Assembly: GCF_036452155.1 (NCBI RefSeq)
Contig: NZ_JAWJZY010000001.1
Reading direction: 5' to 3' (one strand)
Source of the DNA: Sorlinia euscelidii
Lineage (GTDB): Bacteria > Pseudomonadota > Alphaproteobacteria > Acetobacterales > Acetobacteraceae
DNA length: 64,000 bases
Within the stretch, counting starts at the first letter, position 1. The number at the start of each line of letters is the position of its first letter. The notes beneath the pieces are model-generated. The model was not told the DNA's origin and did not search any database. It saw nothing but the letters and a program-made list of their open reading frames with translations. Position numbers and translations under genes: made by a program. Below, piece after piece: positions 36,050 to 45,464 of this stretch.

Positions 36050-36085
36050 GCTGTTTCCCGCTGCAGGGCGGGGAAAGCTTCCTTT
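36050..36085 (+). terminator. Terminator after the S41 peptidase-DUF1491 pair
   Basis: The left arm GCTGTTTCCCGC (36050-36061) pairs with GCGGGGAAAGC (36068-36078), with one bulged G, a six-base loop and a short pyrimidine/T stretch after it (TTCCTTTAA). It lies 19 bases after the DUF1491 stop. Confidence 0.65.
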
Positions 36086-36295
36086 AATCCGGATCATGAT
36101 ACAGGGTTCGTGACCCTTCACCATGATGCGAACTCTTGGGCGCGCTGCGTCTTTTAACACAACAATGATCCCCCACAGGCCGGGGCGATCACTGAGCACG
36201 GAGAACATGCGATGGCAACCCGGACCCGACACGATAAGCCAAACGGGTCATGCGCCGTTAAAACTCTGTCGTTCGCCTGCGGGAAACGCGCTTCC

Positions 36296-37429
36296 ATGTC
36301 ACGTCGCCACCGTCTTGCGGGCCCCGCTCTCGGCTTGATCTTGTCCATCGGGAGCATCTGCGTCGCCAAGGCCCAACCTGTGACCGGGCTCTATATTAAC
36401 GGTGAGGGCGGCGCGACTTTCAATCAGGATCAGGTCAATCGCGGCTCGCCCAGTTTTCCGGTCGGGCGCGACAAATATGATGTCGGCGCGGCAGGGCTGG
36501 GCTCGGTCGGTTGGGGCTTCGGCAACGGGTTCCGCGTTGAGGTTGAAGGCAATTACCGGGACAGCAATCTCGGCTATTATCGCAGCAACCATGGATCTCC
36601 GGTCACAAGTGGTGGTCAGAAAGTCTATGGCGCCATGGCGAATGCATTATTCGACATGGATCTGGGTAAAAATTGGATCTTCCCTTATTTCGGCGCGGGT
36701 ATCGGTTATGCGTGGCAGAGAAGCGACTTTGATATCGCCATTCCGTCACTCGGTTATAACCAGCATGTTGGCGGCACATTTGGCAATTTTGCCTATCAGG
36801 CCATTTTTGGCCTCGCCTTTCCTGTGCCTCATGCGCCGGGCCTGTCTCTCACGACTGAATATCGTTTCATGACCATGCTGGGGCCGCAAAGCCACCATGG
36901 CCGTGCAAATGGCGTGCTGACCGATGCGGGTTATATGCCGGGCGCCGTGGCGGCGGGAAATCGATCAACCACGACTTATTTCAATCATTCCGCCATGCTG
37001 GGGTTGCGCTATGAGTTCAACCCGCCACCACCACCCGCCCCGCACATTGACACGCCGATTCAGGCGCCCGGCCCCGCCCCGGCACGCACCTATCTTGTCT
37101 TTTTTGATTGGGACAAAGCCGACCTCTCAAACCGCGCGCGGGCCGTCATTGAAGCCGCCGCCCAGAATGCCTCGAATGTGGGAGAAACGCGTATCAAGGT
37201 TAATGGCTATACGGATAACAGTGCCGGCCACCCGGGCGCGCGTGGCAAAGCCTATAATATGCAGCTCTCCCTCCGCCGGGCGCGCGCGGTCAAATCTGAG
37301 TTGATTCGCGATGGCGTGGCGGAAGGCACGATCGAAACCCGCGGTTTCGGAGATGCGGACCCTCTCGTACGCACAAAGCCGAACACGCGTGAGCCACAGA
37401 ATCGTCGCGTCGCCATTATCCTTGACTGA
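36296..37429 (+). CDS. OmpA-family outer-membrane protein (beta-barrel plus OmpA-like peptidoglycan domain)
   Basis: A 377-residue porin-like protein. The chosen ATG at 36296 gives a signal peptide ending AKA before QPVTGLY; the frame opens further upstream at 36212. The N-terminal part is an eight-stranded barrel with alternating Gly/aromatic residues (GFRVEVEGNYRDSN..., PYFGAGIGYAW). A Pro-rich linker PPPPPAPH leads to the OmpA/MotB-like domain with NGYTDNSAG and LSLRRARAVKSELI, where the Asp and Arg bind peptidoglycan. It tethers the outer membrane to the wall. Similar proteins in this lineage are annotated as opacity-type porins. Confidence 0.88.
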   Translation: MSRRHRLAGPALGLILSIGSICVAKAQPVTGLYINGEGGATFNQDQVNRGSPSFPVGRDKYDVGAAGLGSVGWGFGNGFRVEVEGNYRDSNLGYYRSNHGSPVTSGGQKVYGAMANALFDMDLGKNWIFPYFGAGIGYAWQRSDFDIAIPSLGYNQHVGGTFGNFAYQAIFGLAFPVPHAPGLSLTTEYRFMTMLGPQSHHGRANGVLTDAGYMPGAVAAGNRSTTTYFNHSAMLGLRYEFNPPPPPAPHIDTPIQAPGPAPARTYLVFFDWDKADLSNRARAVIEAAAQNASNVGETRIKVNGYTDNSAGHPGARGKAYNMQLSLRRARAVKSELIRDGVAEGTIETRGFGDADPLVRTKPNTREPQNRRVAIILD

Positions 37430-37456
37430 TTATCCGGCTTAAGGATCGGGGGGCGC

Positions 37457-37474
37457 GCCCGCTCCCTCGCGGGC
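37457..37474. terminator. GC hairpin between the convergent ompA-like and cysK genes
   Basis: GCCCGC (37457-37462) pairs with GCGGGC (37469-37474) around TCCCTC. There is no T run, so it is a weak or Rho-helped end for both genes. Confidence 0.35.
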
Positions 37475-37481
37475 GGGCCGG

Positions 37482-38510
37482 TTAAACGAGGCCGGTAAAG
37501 AGCGACGTGGAGAGATATCGCTCTGCAAATGAGGGGATCATCGTCACGATGACCTTCCCCTTATTTTCCGGCGCCCGTGCAAGCTCCAACGCGGCGGAGA
37601 GGGCTGCGCCGGATGAAATCCCGATGGGAATGCCCTCCACGCGCGCGCACAGACGCGCCGCCGCAATGGCTTCCCGCTCCGAAACGGTTTTGACCCCGGT
37701 CAAAAGGGACGTGTCGAGTATATGCGGGCAAAAACCGGGCCCGATCCCCTGAATGCCGTGCGGACCGGGGCGATCACCATGCAAGACGGCGCTCTCAGAG
37801 GGTTCGACGCCCCAAAACGCCATTCCGGGCCTGCGCGCGCCCAGAGTGCGTGCAATTCCGGTTAAAGTGCCACCCGTCCCGAGGCCTGCAACGACCATAT
37901 CCACCTGGCCCTGCGTGTCCGCCCAGATTTCCTCTGCCGTCCCGTGAGCGTGGATGTCGGGGTTGGACGGATTGTCAAACTGGCTTGGCATCCAGGCATC
38001 GGGGAGTGACGCGACAAGCTCACGCGCGCGGTCGATGGCCCCAGCCATCCCGCGGGAAGACGGCGTCAGCTCCAAATGCGCGTTCAGGAGGCGCATCATT
38101 TTCCGACGTTCCGTTGAAGCGCTCTCCGGCATGGTGACAATAAGCCGGTAACCGCGCGCTGCTGCCACGAAGGCGAGCGAGATGCCCGTATTGCCGGAAG
38201 TCGGCTCAACCAGCACCGTGCGCCCGGGTGAAATCAGGCCCTGCGCCTCAGCATCCTCAACCATCGCCAGACCAATCCGATCCTTGACCGATCCGAGTGG
38301 ATTGAAAAACTCGAGTTTGAGAAGAATCTGCGCGTGAAGCCCTTCCTTCCGCTGTAAGCGCGGTGCCGCGACGAGCGGCGTTGCCCCCACCGTCTCAAGG
38401 ATTGACCCGTAAACCTGCCCATGCATGCGCGGCCCCTGCCTGCGCCCCGAGGCGGACTCAACCGCATTTATATTCGCGATCCGAGATGCCGGCCCTTGAC
38501 CCGATGACAT
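37482..38510 (-). CDS. cysK: Cysteine synthase A (O-acetylserine sulfhydrylase)
   Basis: PLP enzyme making cysteine from O-acetylserine and sulfide. It has 342 residues from the ATG at 38510, with RBS GGAGG just upstream; the frame runs on to 38663 without need. The PLP lysine is in NPLGSVKDRIG, the substrate loop is PTSGNTGI, and the phosphate loop is GTGGTLTG. The N-terminal 30 residues before the family core are unusual and Ser/Arg-rich (SSGQGPASRI...). It diverges from an Rrf2-family regulator gene, which probably controls it. Its 3' end converges with the ompA-like gene. Confidence 0.95.
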   Translation of the reverse strand: MSSGQGPASRIANINAVESASGRRQGPRMHGQVYGSILETVGATPLVAAPRLQRKEGLHAQILLKLEFFNPLGSVKDRIGLAMVEDAEAQGLISPGRTVLVEPTSGNTGISLAFVAAARGYRLIVTMPESASTERRKMMRLLNAHLELTPSSRGMAGAIDRARELVASLPDAWMPSQFDNPSNPDIHAHGTAEEIWADTQGQVDMVVAGLGTGGTLTGIARTLGARRPGMAFWGVEPSESAVLHGDRPGPHGIQGIGPGFCPHILDTSLLTGVKTVSEREAIAAARLCARVEGIPIGISSGAALSAALELARAPENKGKVIVTMIPSFAERYLSTSLFTGLV

Positions 38511-38540
38511 AATATCCTCCCGCGCATGACTCGATAACGC

Positions 38541-38552
38541 TATTTTAAAATA
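38541..38552. promoter_or_regulatory. Palindrome in the cysK / Rrf2 divergent promoter
   Basis: TATTTTAAAATA (38541-38552) is a perfect 12-base palindrome in the 90-base region between the divergent genes. A good -10 box for the regulator gene (TATAAT, 38571-38576) lies 18 bases further on, so the palindrome overlaps where its -35 would be. It would suit a dimeric repressor such as the neighbouring Rrf2 protein. Confidence 0.4.
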
Positions 38553-38600
38553 CGACGTGAAACTGTTATATATAATCCAGCCATTCGGAGGAAATTTAAA

Positions 38601-39050
38601 ATGTATCTGCGACGTGATAGAGCGATGACGGCAGTTACCGTCATGCTGGACATCGCTTTTCACACGGGGCGCTCGGACCTCGTCAGTGGTGTCGAGCTTG
38701 CAGAGCGCACGGGCCTGGCGCGTCGCGGGATTGAACCCGTCCTGCAGACATTGTCCCGCAGTGGCCTGCTGGAAAGCGTGCGTGGCCCCAAGGGCGGCTA
38801 TCGCCTGGGGCGGGCGCGGCGCGATATTTCACTTGATGACATCGCACAGGCTGTCCTGCTTGATGAGCCGGCACCGATGGATGAAACATCCAACCCCCTT
38901 TTTCGGGAGGTGATCGCGCCATGCTGGCAGACACTTGACCTTCGGATGAAAAGAGAGATGGCGGAGATCTCGCTGGAGGAGCTGATCCGTCGCGCGGAGA
39001 AACGCGGCCTGCGTCGACCGGTTGAGGAGCCGATTACCTTTTCAATCTGA
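38601..39050 (+). CDS. Rrf2-family transcriptional regulator
   Basis: A 149-residue winged-helix protein with the Rrf2 N-terminal start MYLRRDRAMTAV, the recognition helix region VSGVELAERTGLARRGIEPVLQ (given in parts) and RGPKGGYRLGR, the family wing. The middle has one Cys (APCWQTLD), not the three-Cys cluster of IscR, so it is probably not an iron-sulfur sensor but a CymR-like cysteine regulator. Divergence from cysK and a shared palindrome support a role in controlling cysteine synthesis. Confidence 0.85.
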   Translation: MYLRRDRAMTAVTVMLDIAFHTGRSDLVSGVELAERTGLARRGIEPVLQTLSRSGLLESVRGPKGGYRLGRARRDISLDDIAQAVLLDEPAPMDETSNPLFREVIAPCWQTLDLRMKREMAEISLEELIRRAEKRGLRRPVEEPITFSI

Positions 39051-39058
39051 GATCACAA

Positions 39059-39076
39059 CCCCGGCCATCGCCGGGG
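39059..39076. terminator. GC hairpin after the Rrf2 gene
   Basis: CCCCGGC (39059-39065) pairs with GCCGGGG (39070-39076) around CATC, directly between the Rrf2 gene stop and the convergent lipoprotein gene stop. There is no long T run. Confidence 0.4.
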
Positions 39077-39086
39077 CGGTCATGCG

Positions 39087-39653
39087 TCACGTCTTCTGCG
39101 CGCTGGCTTTCCCAGTCTCATTGGTCGGTTTTTTTGACGTGTCCGCTGTCGGGGATGCTGGCGTCGCCCCGGCCGCCGGCGTTGCCGCCGCGCCTGGCGT
39201 CACGGGGACGATGGGTGTGGCCTGGACATTCACCTTGACGTCAAGGGCGACACGCGGCGCATCGATGGATGGAATCAGAATGACCGTAAAAGCATCATCG
39301 CCTGCATAGGCGGTGTCGGCGCGGTAATTCAGGTAGGTTTGGCCCTCATAATTGTAAATCAGCACCTTGCCCTGCTGCGGATGGGGCACGACGCCGAAAG
39401 ACGCGTAGCTGCCGCCCTCGGGCTTTTTGAGGGTGAGGGTGCAGAAGCCGTCATCGCTTCTCACCGTCATTTCCGTCGATAATTTGCGACCGTCCTCTTC
39501 AGACTTGACCGGCGTGAGCTGACACAAAGCCGATTTTTTGAGATTGCCGTACGGGTCAGGTGCGATAAGACGTGCCGGCAGAACCGGCCGATGACAGGCC
39601 GCGAGCACGGCAGACATCACGGCGAAGCCTAAAACCTTTTTAACACGCAGCAA
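39087..39653 (-). CDS. Putative lipoprotein of unknown function
   Basis: The signal MLRVKKVLGFAVMSAVLAAC has a clear lipobox (VLAAC), so the mature protein is a lipoprotein of about 168 residues. A beta-rich domain with two Cys (SALCQLTP, DGFCTLTL), probably disulfide-linked, is followed by a low-complexity Ala/Pro/Thr tail and a charged end. The type recurs in acetic acid bacteria as a hypothetical protein. I do not recognise a function. Confidence 0.6.
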   Translation of the reverse strand: MLRVKKVLGFAVMSAVLAACHRPVLPARLIAPDPYGNLKKSALCQLTPVKSEEDGRKLSTEMTVRSDDGFCTLTLKKPEGGSYASFGVVPHPQQGKVLIYNYEGQTYLNYRADTAYAGDDAFTVILIPSIDAPRVALDVKVNVQATPIVPVTPGAAATPAAGATPASPTADTSKKPTNETGKASAQKT

Positions 39654-39937
39654 ATTATTAACTCCCCTCTCGGACGACCGACTAAGGTGGGGTCGGCCAT
39701 GCGTTCATATGACGGATCGTTTGCACAGGAATAATCGGAAAAACGAAAGCTCGCCGCCAGCGTTTCTCCCCCAATAATCCCAGGAAGTGACGACGTGCCC
39801 ACCTTATCCATTTCAATGCAAGCGCTCAAATGCAAAAATGGGTTTATTTTGCGCCTTGTCCGTCGTAATTCTTTCCGCATTCGTCCCGGTCCCTCGCGCC
39901 CGAACGCGCCCTTACAATTCCATCTGGAGAAGTTGTC
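39654..39937. other. 284-base gap between divergent hypothetical genes
   Basis: It contains only short frames with no recognisable product. It is presumably the promoter region for the two divergent exported-protein genes. No clear operator was seen. Confidence 0.3.
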
Positions 39938-40489
39938 ATGAAGCCACGCCACGTTGTCAAAAACTTCAGACAAGCGTGCAGCTTGACCCGGCTTTTTCCT
40001 GCCGCCCTTCTCTTTATTTCCCCCGTCGCGCAGGCCGCCCCCACCTGCGGTGAGTCACCCACCCATGAGGCTTTCAATGTGCAGGGTCTTAAAAGTGAGC
40101 TGATGGTGACGGCGCTCTCCTGTAGCGCGCAGGATCGCTATAACGCGTTCGTGACGAAATTCAGGCCGAAACTGGCGGAGGAGGAAGGACGTCTCGATCG
40201 CTATTTCCGGAGCAATTACGGGCGGGCCGCCAGTCGCCAGCGTGATGACTATGTGACGCAGCTCGCAAATGTTCAGTCCAAGGGTGGCGTGCAGGCGGGC
40301 ACAGTCTTCTGCGCACAGCGTATGCAGATGTTTGATGAGATCGACGCCCTCAAGGATGGGGCGGATCTTTCTCATTATGCGGAAGGTAAGGACATCGCCC
40401 AACCGGAATCATTTGAGTCTTGCAGCGGGCCGCGTAACACGACAGCCCGTGCGCAGCAGCATCGTCGTAGACGCAGCGCGAAACATTGA
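39938..40489 (+). CDS. Exported protein of unknown function
   Basis: A 183-residue protein with a twin-basic start and a hydrophobic signal ending in VAQAAP. Four or more Cys are in the mature part (TCGES, LSCSAQD, VFCAQRM, ESCSGP), suggesting two disulfides. The middle is helical and charged (KFRPKLAEEEGRLDRYFRSN...), and the tail is Arg-rich. Similar small periplasmic proteins occur in Acetobacteraceae without a named function. It stands alone before parE. A 284-base gap upstream shows no other gene. Confidence 0.55.
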   Translation: MKPRHVVKNFRQACSLTRLFPAALLFISPVAQAAPTCGESPTHEAFNVQGLKSELMVTALSCSAQDRYNAFVTKFRPKLAEEEGRLDRYFRSNYGRAASRQRDDYVTQLANVQSKGGVQAGTVFCAQRMQMFDEIDALKDGADLSHYAEGKDIAQPESFESCSGPRNTTARAQQHRRRRSAKH

Positions 40490-40549
40490 CATGATGGTGA
40501 TGAGACCGGTCGCACGCCCTGACATGCAACGCCCCAACGCCGAAGCACG

Positions 40550-42565
40550 ATGATGCGCGACGATCTCTTCCCCGGTCAAAATCCTGAGCGCCCCAGGCGC
40601 GATCGCACCCGCAAGGCGGCAAGCGCCTATGATGCCGCACAGATTGAAGTGCTAGAGGGGCTGGAGCCTGTGCGTCGGCGCCCCGGCATGTATATTGGCG
40701 GCACGGATGATACGGCCTATCATCACTTGGCTTCCGAGATCATCGATAATGCGATGGATGAAGCGGTCGCCGGTTTTGCCGACGTGATTGAGGTCAGCCT
40801 CGAAAGCGCCGACACGCTTTACGTGCGCGATAATGGGCGCGGCATCCCCGTCGATGCCCACCCGAAATTCAAGGATCGCTCCGCTTTGGAGGTGATTTTC
40901 ACCACCCTCCATGCCGGGGGGAAGTTTTCGGGCAAAGCTTATCAGACATCGGGGGGTTTACATGGTGTCGGCTCCTCCGTCGTCAATGCGCTTTCCTCCT
41001 TTCTACAAGTGGACGTCATACGGGACCGCGCTCTTTGGCGCCAGGTCTATGCGCGTGGCGTCCCGCAGTCAGCGCTCGAGAAAATTGGCAAGGCGCCAGG
41101 TCGTAGCGGCACCGCGGTGCGTTTTACGCCGGATCATCAGATTTTTGGTCATCTCGGTTTCTCAGCCGACCGGCTATATCGCCTCTGCCGATCAAAAGCG
41201 TCACTTTTCCGCAATGTCACAATCCATTGGAAAATGGCAGCGGACTCCATCAAGAGAGGGGATGACACGCCGGAGACGGATATCATCCACTTTCCGAATG
41301 GTCTGGCGGATAGTCTCGTTACCGAGCTGGAAGCGCCTGAAACGCTGCTGGCCCCGCTATGGGCAGGCGAGGCGCAGCTCCCTAAATCCGCCGATGGCGA
41401 AGAGAGCGGCCGGGTTGAATGGGCGATTGCCTTTATCTCTCGCGGTTCGGCCGCCATCGCGTCTTTCTGCAATACGATCCCGACCCCTCAGGGCGGCACG
41501 CATGAGATTGGCCTCCGAGCCGCGCTTCTGAAGGGCTTCCGCCATTGGGGTGAGCAGCGCGCCATGAAACGCGCTGGTGTGATCACGGCCGATGACATTA
41601 TGGGGATGGTGGCCAGTAAGCTCTCCGTCTTCATCCGGGATCCGCATTTTCAGGGTCAGACGAAAGAGAAACTGACGACGCAGGAAGCTGCGCGCCTTGT
41701 CGAAGGGGCGTTACGCGACCGGATTGACCATTGGCTGGGCGGCAACCCCGCACAGGCGGATCAGCTCCTCACCGCAATTGTCGAGCGGGCGGAAGACCGG
41801 CTCCGGCGGAAGGAAAACCGGGACACGCTGCGCAAAAGTGCGACGCGTCGCCTGCGCCTTCCCGGCAAACTGACGGATTGCACGCGGGAGAACGCGGCCG
41901 AGACCGAGATTTTCCTCGTCGAAGGAGATTCCGCTGGTGGGTCCGCCCGTCAGGCGCGGGACCGGGAAACCCAGGCCGTGCTGCCTTTACGCGGCAAAAT
42001 CCTGAATGTCGCCTCCGCCACAGCTGAAAAACTGCGCGCCAATCAGGAGTTGAAAGACCTCGTTGAAGCCCTCGGCGCCGGGATTGGCGGACAGTTTGAC
42101 TCGGAAAAGCTGCGTTATGGCCGTGTCATCATCATGACGGATGCCGATGTCGATGGCGCGCATATCGCCTCCCTTCTCATGACTTTCTTCTATCGCGAAA
42201 TGCCCCGCCTGATTGAAGGCGGCCATCTTTACCTTGCGCAACCGCCGCTCTACAGGCTGACACATGGTCCCAAGACCGTTTATGCAATGAATGATGATGA
42301 TCGGGATCGTTGCATCAAGCGGGACTTCAAACCGAATGCGCGGGTTGAAATTTCCCGCTTTAAAGGTCTTGGTGAAATGCCGGTGAGTGACCTTAAAAAA
42401 ACAACAATGGACCCTCGCCACCGCACAATGCTTCGTGTCATTGTCCCACGGGAAGACGAGTCATTGACTCGCAATCAGGTGGAGAGCCTCATGGGACGTA
42501 AGCCCGAACTGCGCTTTCAATTCATTCAGGAGCGTGCGCGTTCCGTTGAGATGCTTGATATCTGA
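40550..42565 (+). CDS. parE: DNA topoisomerase IV subunit B
   Basis: GHKL ATPase subunit that decatenates chromosomes together with ParC. It has 671 residues. The ATP site has EIIDNAMDEA, DNGRGIPVD and GGLHGVGSSVVNALS (in parts). The TOPRIM region has EGDSAGGSARQARDR and MTDADVDGAHI, and the C-terminal block ends RFQFIQERAR. EGDSAGGSA with RETQAVLPLRGKILN separates ParE from GyrB by the QAVLPLRG motif. The stop overlaps the start of rhtA (TGATG). Confidence 0.96.
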   Translation: MMRDDLFPGQNPERPRRDRTRKAASAYDAAQIEVLEGLEPVRRRPGMYIGGTDDTAYHHLASEIIDNAMDEAVAGFADVIEVSLESADTLYVRDNGRGIPVDAHPKFKDRSALEVIFTTLHAGGKFSGKAYQTSGGLHGVGSSVVNALSSFLQVDVIRDRALWRQVYARGVPQSALEKIGKAPGRSGTAVRFTPDHQIFGHLGFSADRLYRLCRSKASLFRNVTIHWKMAADSIKRGDDTPETDIIHFPNGLADSLVTELEAPETLLAPLWAGEAQLPKSADGEESGRVEWAIAFISRGSAAIASFCNTIPTPQGGTHEIGLRAALLKGFRHWGEQRAMKRAGVITADDIMGMVASKLSVFIRDPHFQGQTKEKLTTQEAARLVEGALRDRIDHWLGGNPAQADQLLTAIVERAEDRLRRKENRDTLRKSATRRLRLPGKLTDCTRENAAETEIFLVEGDSAGGSARQARDRETQAVLPLRGKILNVASATAEKLRANQELKDLVEALGAGIGGQFDSEKLRYGRVIIMTDADVDGAHIASLLMTFFYREMPRLIEGGHLYLAQPPLYRLTHGPKTVYAMNDDDRDRCIKRDFKPNARVEISRFKGLGEMPVSDLKKTTMDPRHRTMLRVIVPREDESLTRNQVESLMGRKPELRFQFIQERARSVEMLDI

Positions 42566-43464
42566 TGCGCCTCCTGCGTTTCGGTCAGAAGTCGCGGGGG
42601 TGGTCACGTGTGCAGGCCGTCCTCGCCCTTGTTACCGGAATGTCGTCTTTCGAGATCGGCGCGGCGATGGCCAAAAATCTTTTTGGCACATTTTCCGCCG
42701 AGCAGATGGTAGGACTGCGCGTTTGCCTGGCATCCGTCATGCTCCTCATCCTGGTGCGGCCGCGCGTTGAATATCTGACCCGCGCCAATATCAAGCTCTT
42801 CATCCCGTATGGCGCGGCCATGGCGATGATGAACCTCTTTTTCTACATTGCGCTCAGCCGGATGGCGCTGGGCCTCGCCGTCACGATCGAATTTATCGGT
42901 CCGCTCTCACTGGCCCTGTTCGGCTCGCGGCGCTGGATGGATATATTCTGGGCGTTCATTGTCATGATCGGCCTCTTCCTGATCCTTCGGCCGGACAGGT
43001 CCTTTCATAATGTTGACCCGATCGGTGTCGCCGCCGCCTTATGCAGCGCCGTCGGTTGGATTATCTACCTCCTCGCCGGGACACGTGTCAGCAAGGTGGT
43101 GCCCGGCGCGCAAGCTGCGGCGATTGGCATGAGTTTTGCCGGACTCCTCCTTCTGCCCTGCTTTGTGATCGCCCTCCCCACGGCGTACGCCAATCCTTCA
43201 GCAAGCCTGACCGCGATATGGATTGCCGTGCTTTCCTCCGCGATCCCTTATTTGCTGGAAATCATCGCGATGCGTCGCCTCAACCCGCGTGAACTGGGCA
43301 TTCTCTTGAGCCTGGAACCGGCGTTCGGCAGTTTTTCCGGAATCATCTTCCTCGGGGAGGCGCTTTATCTGTCCCAATGGATGGGTATCATCTGCGTGAT
43401 GGGCGCTTCAGCGGGTAATGTCCTCTCCCGCAAGGGTAAGCCACCGTCCGGCACAAAAAAATAG
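42565..43464 (+). CDS. DMT-superfamily exporter (EamA/RhtA-type)
   Basis: A 299-residue membrane protein with ten helices in two EamA repeats. The RhtA-type landmarks are FEIGAAMAKNLF, ALGLAVTIEFIGPLS, AVGWIIYLLAGTRVS and LLSLEPAFGSFSGIIFLGE. Family members export threonine and homoserine. It overlaps the parE stop by one base, so translation is coupled, although the functional link is unclear. A short intergenic gap then separates it from the convergent mutL. Confidence 0.88.
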   Translation: MRLLRFGQKSRGWSRVQAVLALVTGMSSFEIGAAMAKNLFGTFSAEQMVGLRVCLASVMLLILVRPRVEYLTRANIKLFIPYGAAMAMMNLFFYIALSRMALGLAVTIEFIGPLSLALFGSRRWMDIFWAFIVMIGLFLILRPDRSFHNVDPIGVAAALCSAVGWIIYLLAGTRVSKVVPGAQAAAIGMSFAGLLLLPCFVIALPTAYANPSASLTAIWIAVLSSAIPYLLEIIAMRRLNPRELGILLSLEPAFGSFSGIIFLGEALYLSQWMGIICVMGASAGNVLSRKGKPPSGTKK

Positions 43465-43484
43465 GTCGAGGGTCAAGCTGCGCC

Positions 43485-45452
43485 TTAACGCCGACCAAAG
43501 AGGCGCTCTATCTCATTTTTACTCAGCTTCAGCCAGGTCGGACGCCCGTGGGAGCAGGTATTGGCGCGGGGCGTGGCCTCCATCTGTCGCAAAAGTGCCG
43601 ACATTTCCTCCGCCTGAAGGCGGCGTCCTGATCGGACACTTCCATGACACGCCATGCGCGCGATGACCGCATCAATCCTGCGTTCGATCGCGGCCGCCTC
43701 CCCCGGCGTCACCAGCGCGTCATCGGTCAGCTCCTCGGACAGATCGCGGATCAACCCCGCAGCGTCTGAACCTTGTAGCAATACCGGGATGGTTCTCAGG
43801 ACGAGGCTATCCACCCCGAAACGATCAATTTCAAGCCCAAGACGTGCAAGAGATTCCGAGTAAGCGAGTATGGCGTCAAGCTGCGGGGCGGAGAGCGAGA
43901 TGATTTCCGGCAAAAGGAGGCGCTGCGTCCTGATCTGCCCTTCTGACCATTGGCGGAGGAGATGCTCATGCGTCAGACGCTCATGCGCGGCATGCTGATC
44001 GACAAGGACGAGATCGCCATCATCCGCCACGGCAATGATGTAGGTGTCGAGAACCTGCGCCACCGGCGCGCCAAGCGGGTGCGGTGCGGCGTCATCCTCT
44101 GGCGCGGCATCCTTGGGGTGGGGAAGCACCCGCGCTGACGGGCGGAAACCCTCATTGCCGTCCGACATGCCGCTCGACTGAATGCTACCACTGGCAAGTT
44201 GCGCTTCGATATCCGCAACGGTCAGAGGCGTCATCACCGTTCCGACATCACCCTGCGGCGAGGCGTGGCGAAGGGCGCGCGCCGGGCCCTCATGGTGCGC
44301 CATGCCAAGCCGCCTTTGATACGGCATCGGGTCCGGGCGGTGCGATGCACCGCCATTTCGGGAGGGGTCATCCAGCCGCGACGGCCCATCCTGCGGGTAG
44401 CGTATCGTTGGCCGCGCTCCCCGCAACTGGGCATGATGGCCCGATTGCCCGGCCCCTAAACCCAAGGCGCGTTGCAGGGCCCCAATGACGAAGGACCGCA
44501 CCTCCGCCTCCCGCGCAAATCTCAATTCCGTTTTTGCGGGGTGGACGTTAACGTCTACGTCCTCCGACGGGAGATCCAGAGATAATGCGAGGATGGGAAA
44601 GCGCCCGGCCTCAATCAGCGGCCGATAAGCGACGCGGATCGCCGTTTTAAGGAGCGGATCATTCACGGCACGGCCATTGACGGACATGAACTGCCCGGAA
44701 GCCGTGGCCCGCGTCGCGGCGGGACCGCAGATGAAGCCGCTTAGATGCATCGCATCACGCTGCTCATCCAGGACGCAAAGTCCCTCACTTTCACCCAGAA
44801 TGGCTTTCGCGCGCGCTTCAGCCGATTGTGTGGGCAGGTCGATGATGACACGGTTATCGAGACTGAATTTGATGGCGCAATGCGGCGTGGACAGCGCGAT
44901 GCGGCGCATGACCGCCTCAGCATGGCCGCTTTCCACTCTTGCGGATTTGAGGAATTTCCGCCGGGCGGGGGTCGCAAAAAACAAATCCTCCACCACGGCG
45001 CGCGTGCCGAACGTCCCGGCTGCGGGGGCGGGCGGGGTGATCTGACCACCTTCAACCCGGATGGCCCAGGCCGTATCCGCATCGGGGACACGCGACACGA
45101 TCATAAGCCGTGCGCTCGCGCCGATAGATGGCAGGGCCTCTCCACGGAAACCAAGTGTGCGGATATGGGAGAGATTGCCGTCCGATAATTTGGAGGTGCA
45201 ATGACGTTCAACGGCCAGAAGCAGGTCATCTGGCGTCATACCGCAGCCATTATCCTGCACATCGATGCGGTCCACCCCGCCACCATTCAAGGCGACCTGG
45301 ACTTCCGTCGCGCCGGAGTCAACCGCATTTTCAACGAGTTCTTTCAGCGCCGCGGCGGGCCGTTCAATCACTTCACCTGCGGCGATCAGGTCGATCACAT
45401 GATTGGAGAGGCGGCAGATCTGAGGGCGGTTCGGCGCGGGTGGGGGCGTCAT
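43485..45452 (-). CDS. mutL: DNA mismatch repair protein MutL
   Basis: 655-residue GHKL ATPase linking MutS to strand incision. The ATP site has LVENAVDSGATEV (in parts), DNGCGM and LGFRGEALPSIGA. The C-terminal dimerisation domain carries the endonuclease motif DQHAAHERLTHE and the ACHGS and CSHGRP zinc-site motifs, so this MutL nicks DNA itself and does not need MutH. The central linker is low-complexity. It is the last gene of the ileS-lspA-DUF3035 series on the minus strand, with a 12-base gap. Confidence 0.96.
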   Translation of the reverse strand: MTPPPAPNRPQICRLSNHVIDLIAAGEVIERPAAALKELVENAVDSGATEVQVALNGGGVDRIDVQDNGCGMTPDDLLLAVERHCTSKLSDGNLSHIRTLGFRGEALPSIGASARLMIVSRVPDADTAWAIRVEGGQITPPAPAAGTFGTRAVVEDLFFATPARRKFLKSARVESGHAEAVMRRIALSTPHCAIKFSLDNRVIIDLPTQSAEARAKAILGESEGLCVLDEQRDAMHLSGFICGPAATRATASGQFMSVNGRAVNDPLLKTAIRVAYRPLIEAGRFPILALSLDLPSEDVDVNVHPAKTELRFAREAEVRSFVIGALQRALGLGAGQSGHHAQLRGARPTIRYPQDGPSRLDDPSRNGGASHRPDPMPYQRRLGMAHHEGPARALRHASPQGDVGTVMTPLTVADIEAQLASGSIQSSGMSDGNEGFRPSARVLPHPKDAAPEDDAAPHPLGAPVAQVLDTYIIAVADDGDLVLVDQHAAHERLTHEHLLRQWSEGQIRTQRLLLPEIISLSAPQLDAILAYSESLARLGLEIDRFGVDSLVLRTIPVLLQGSDAAGLIRDLSEELTDDALVTPGEAAAIERRIDAVIARMACHGSVRSGRRLQAEEMSALLRQMEATPRANTCSHGRPTWLKLSKNEIERLFGRR

Positions 45453-45464
45453 ACCGTTGCGGCC

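Noticed and set aside
36020..36232. Minus-strand ORF before the ompA-like gene
   Set aside because: It overlaps a terminator and shows no motifs or ribosome site.
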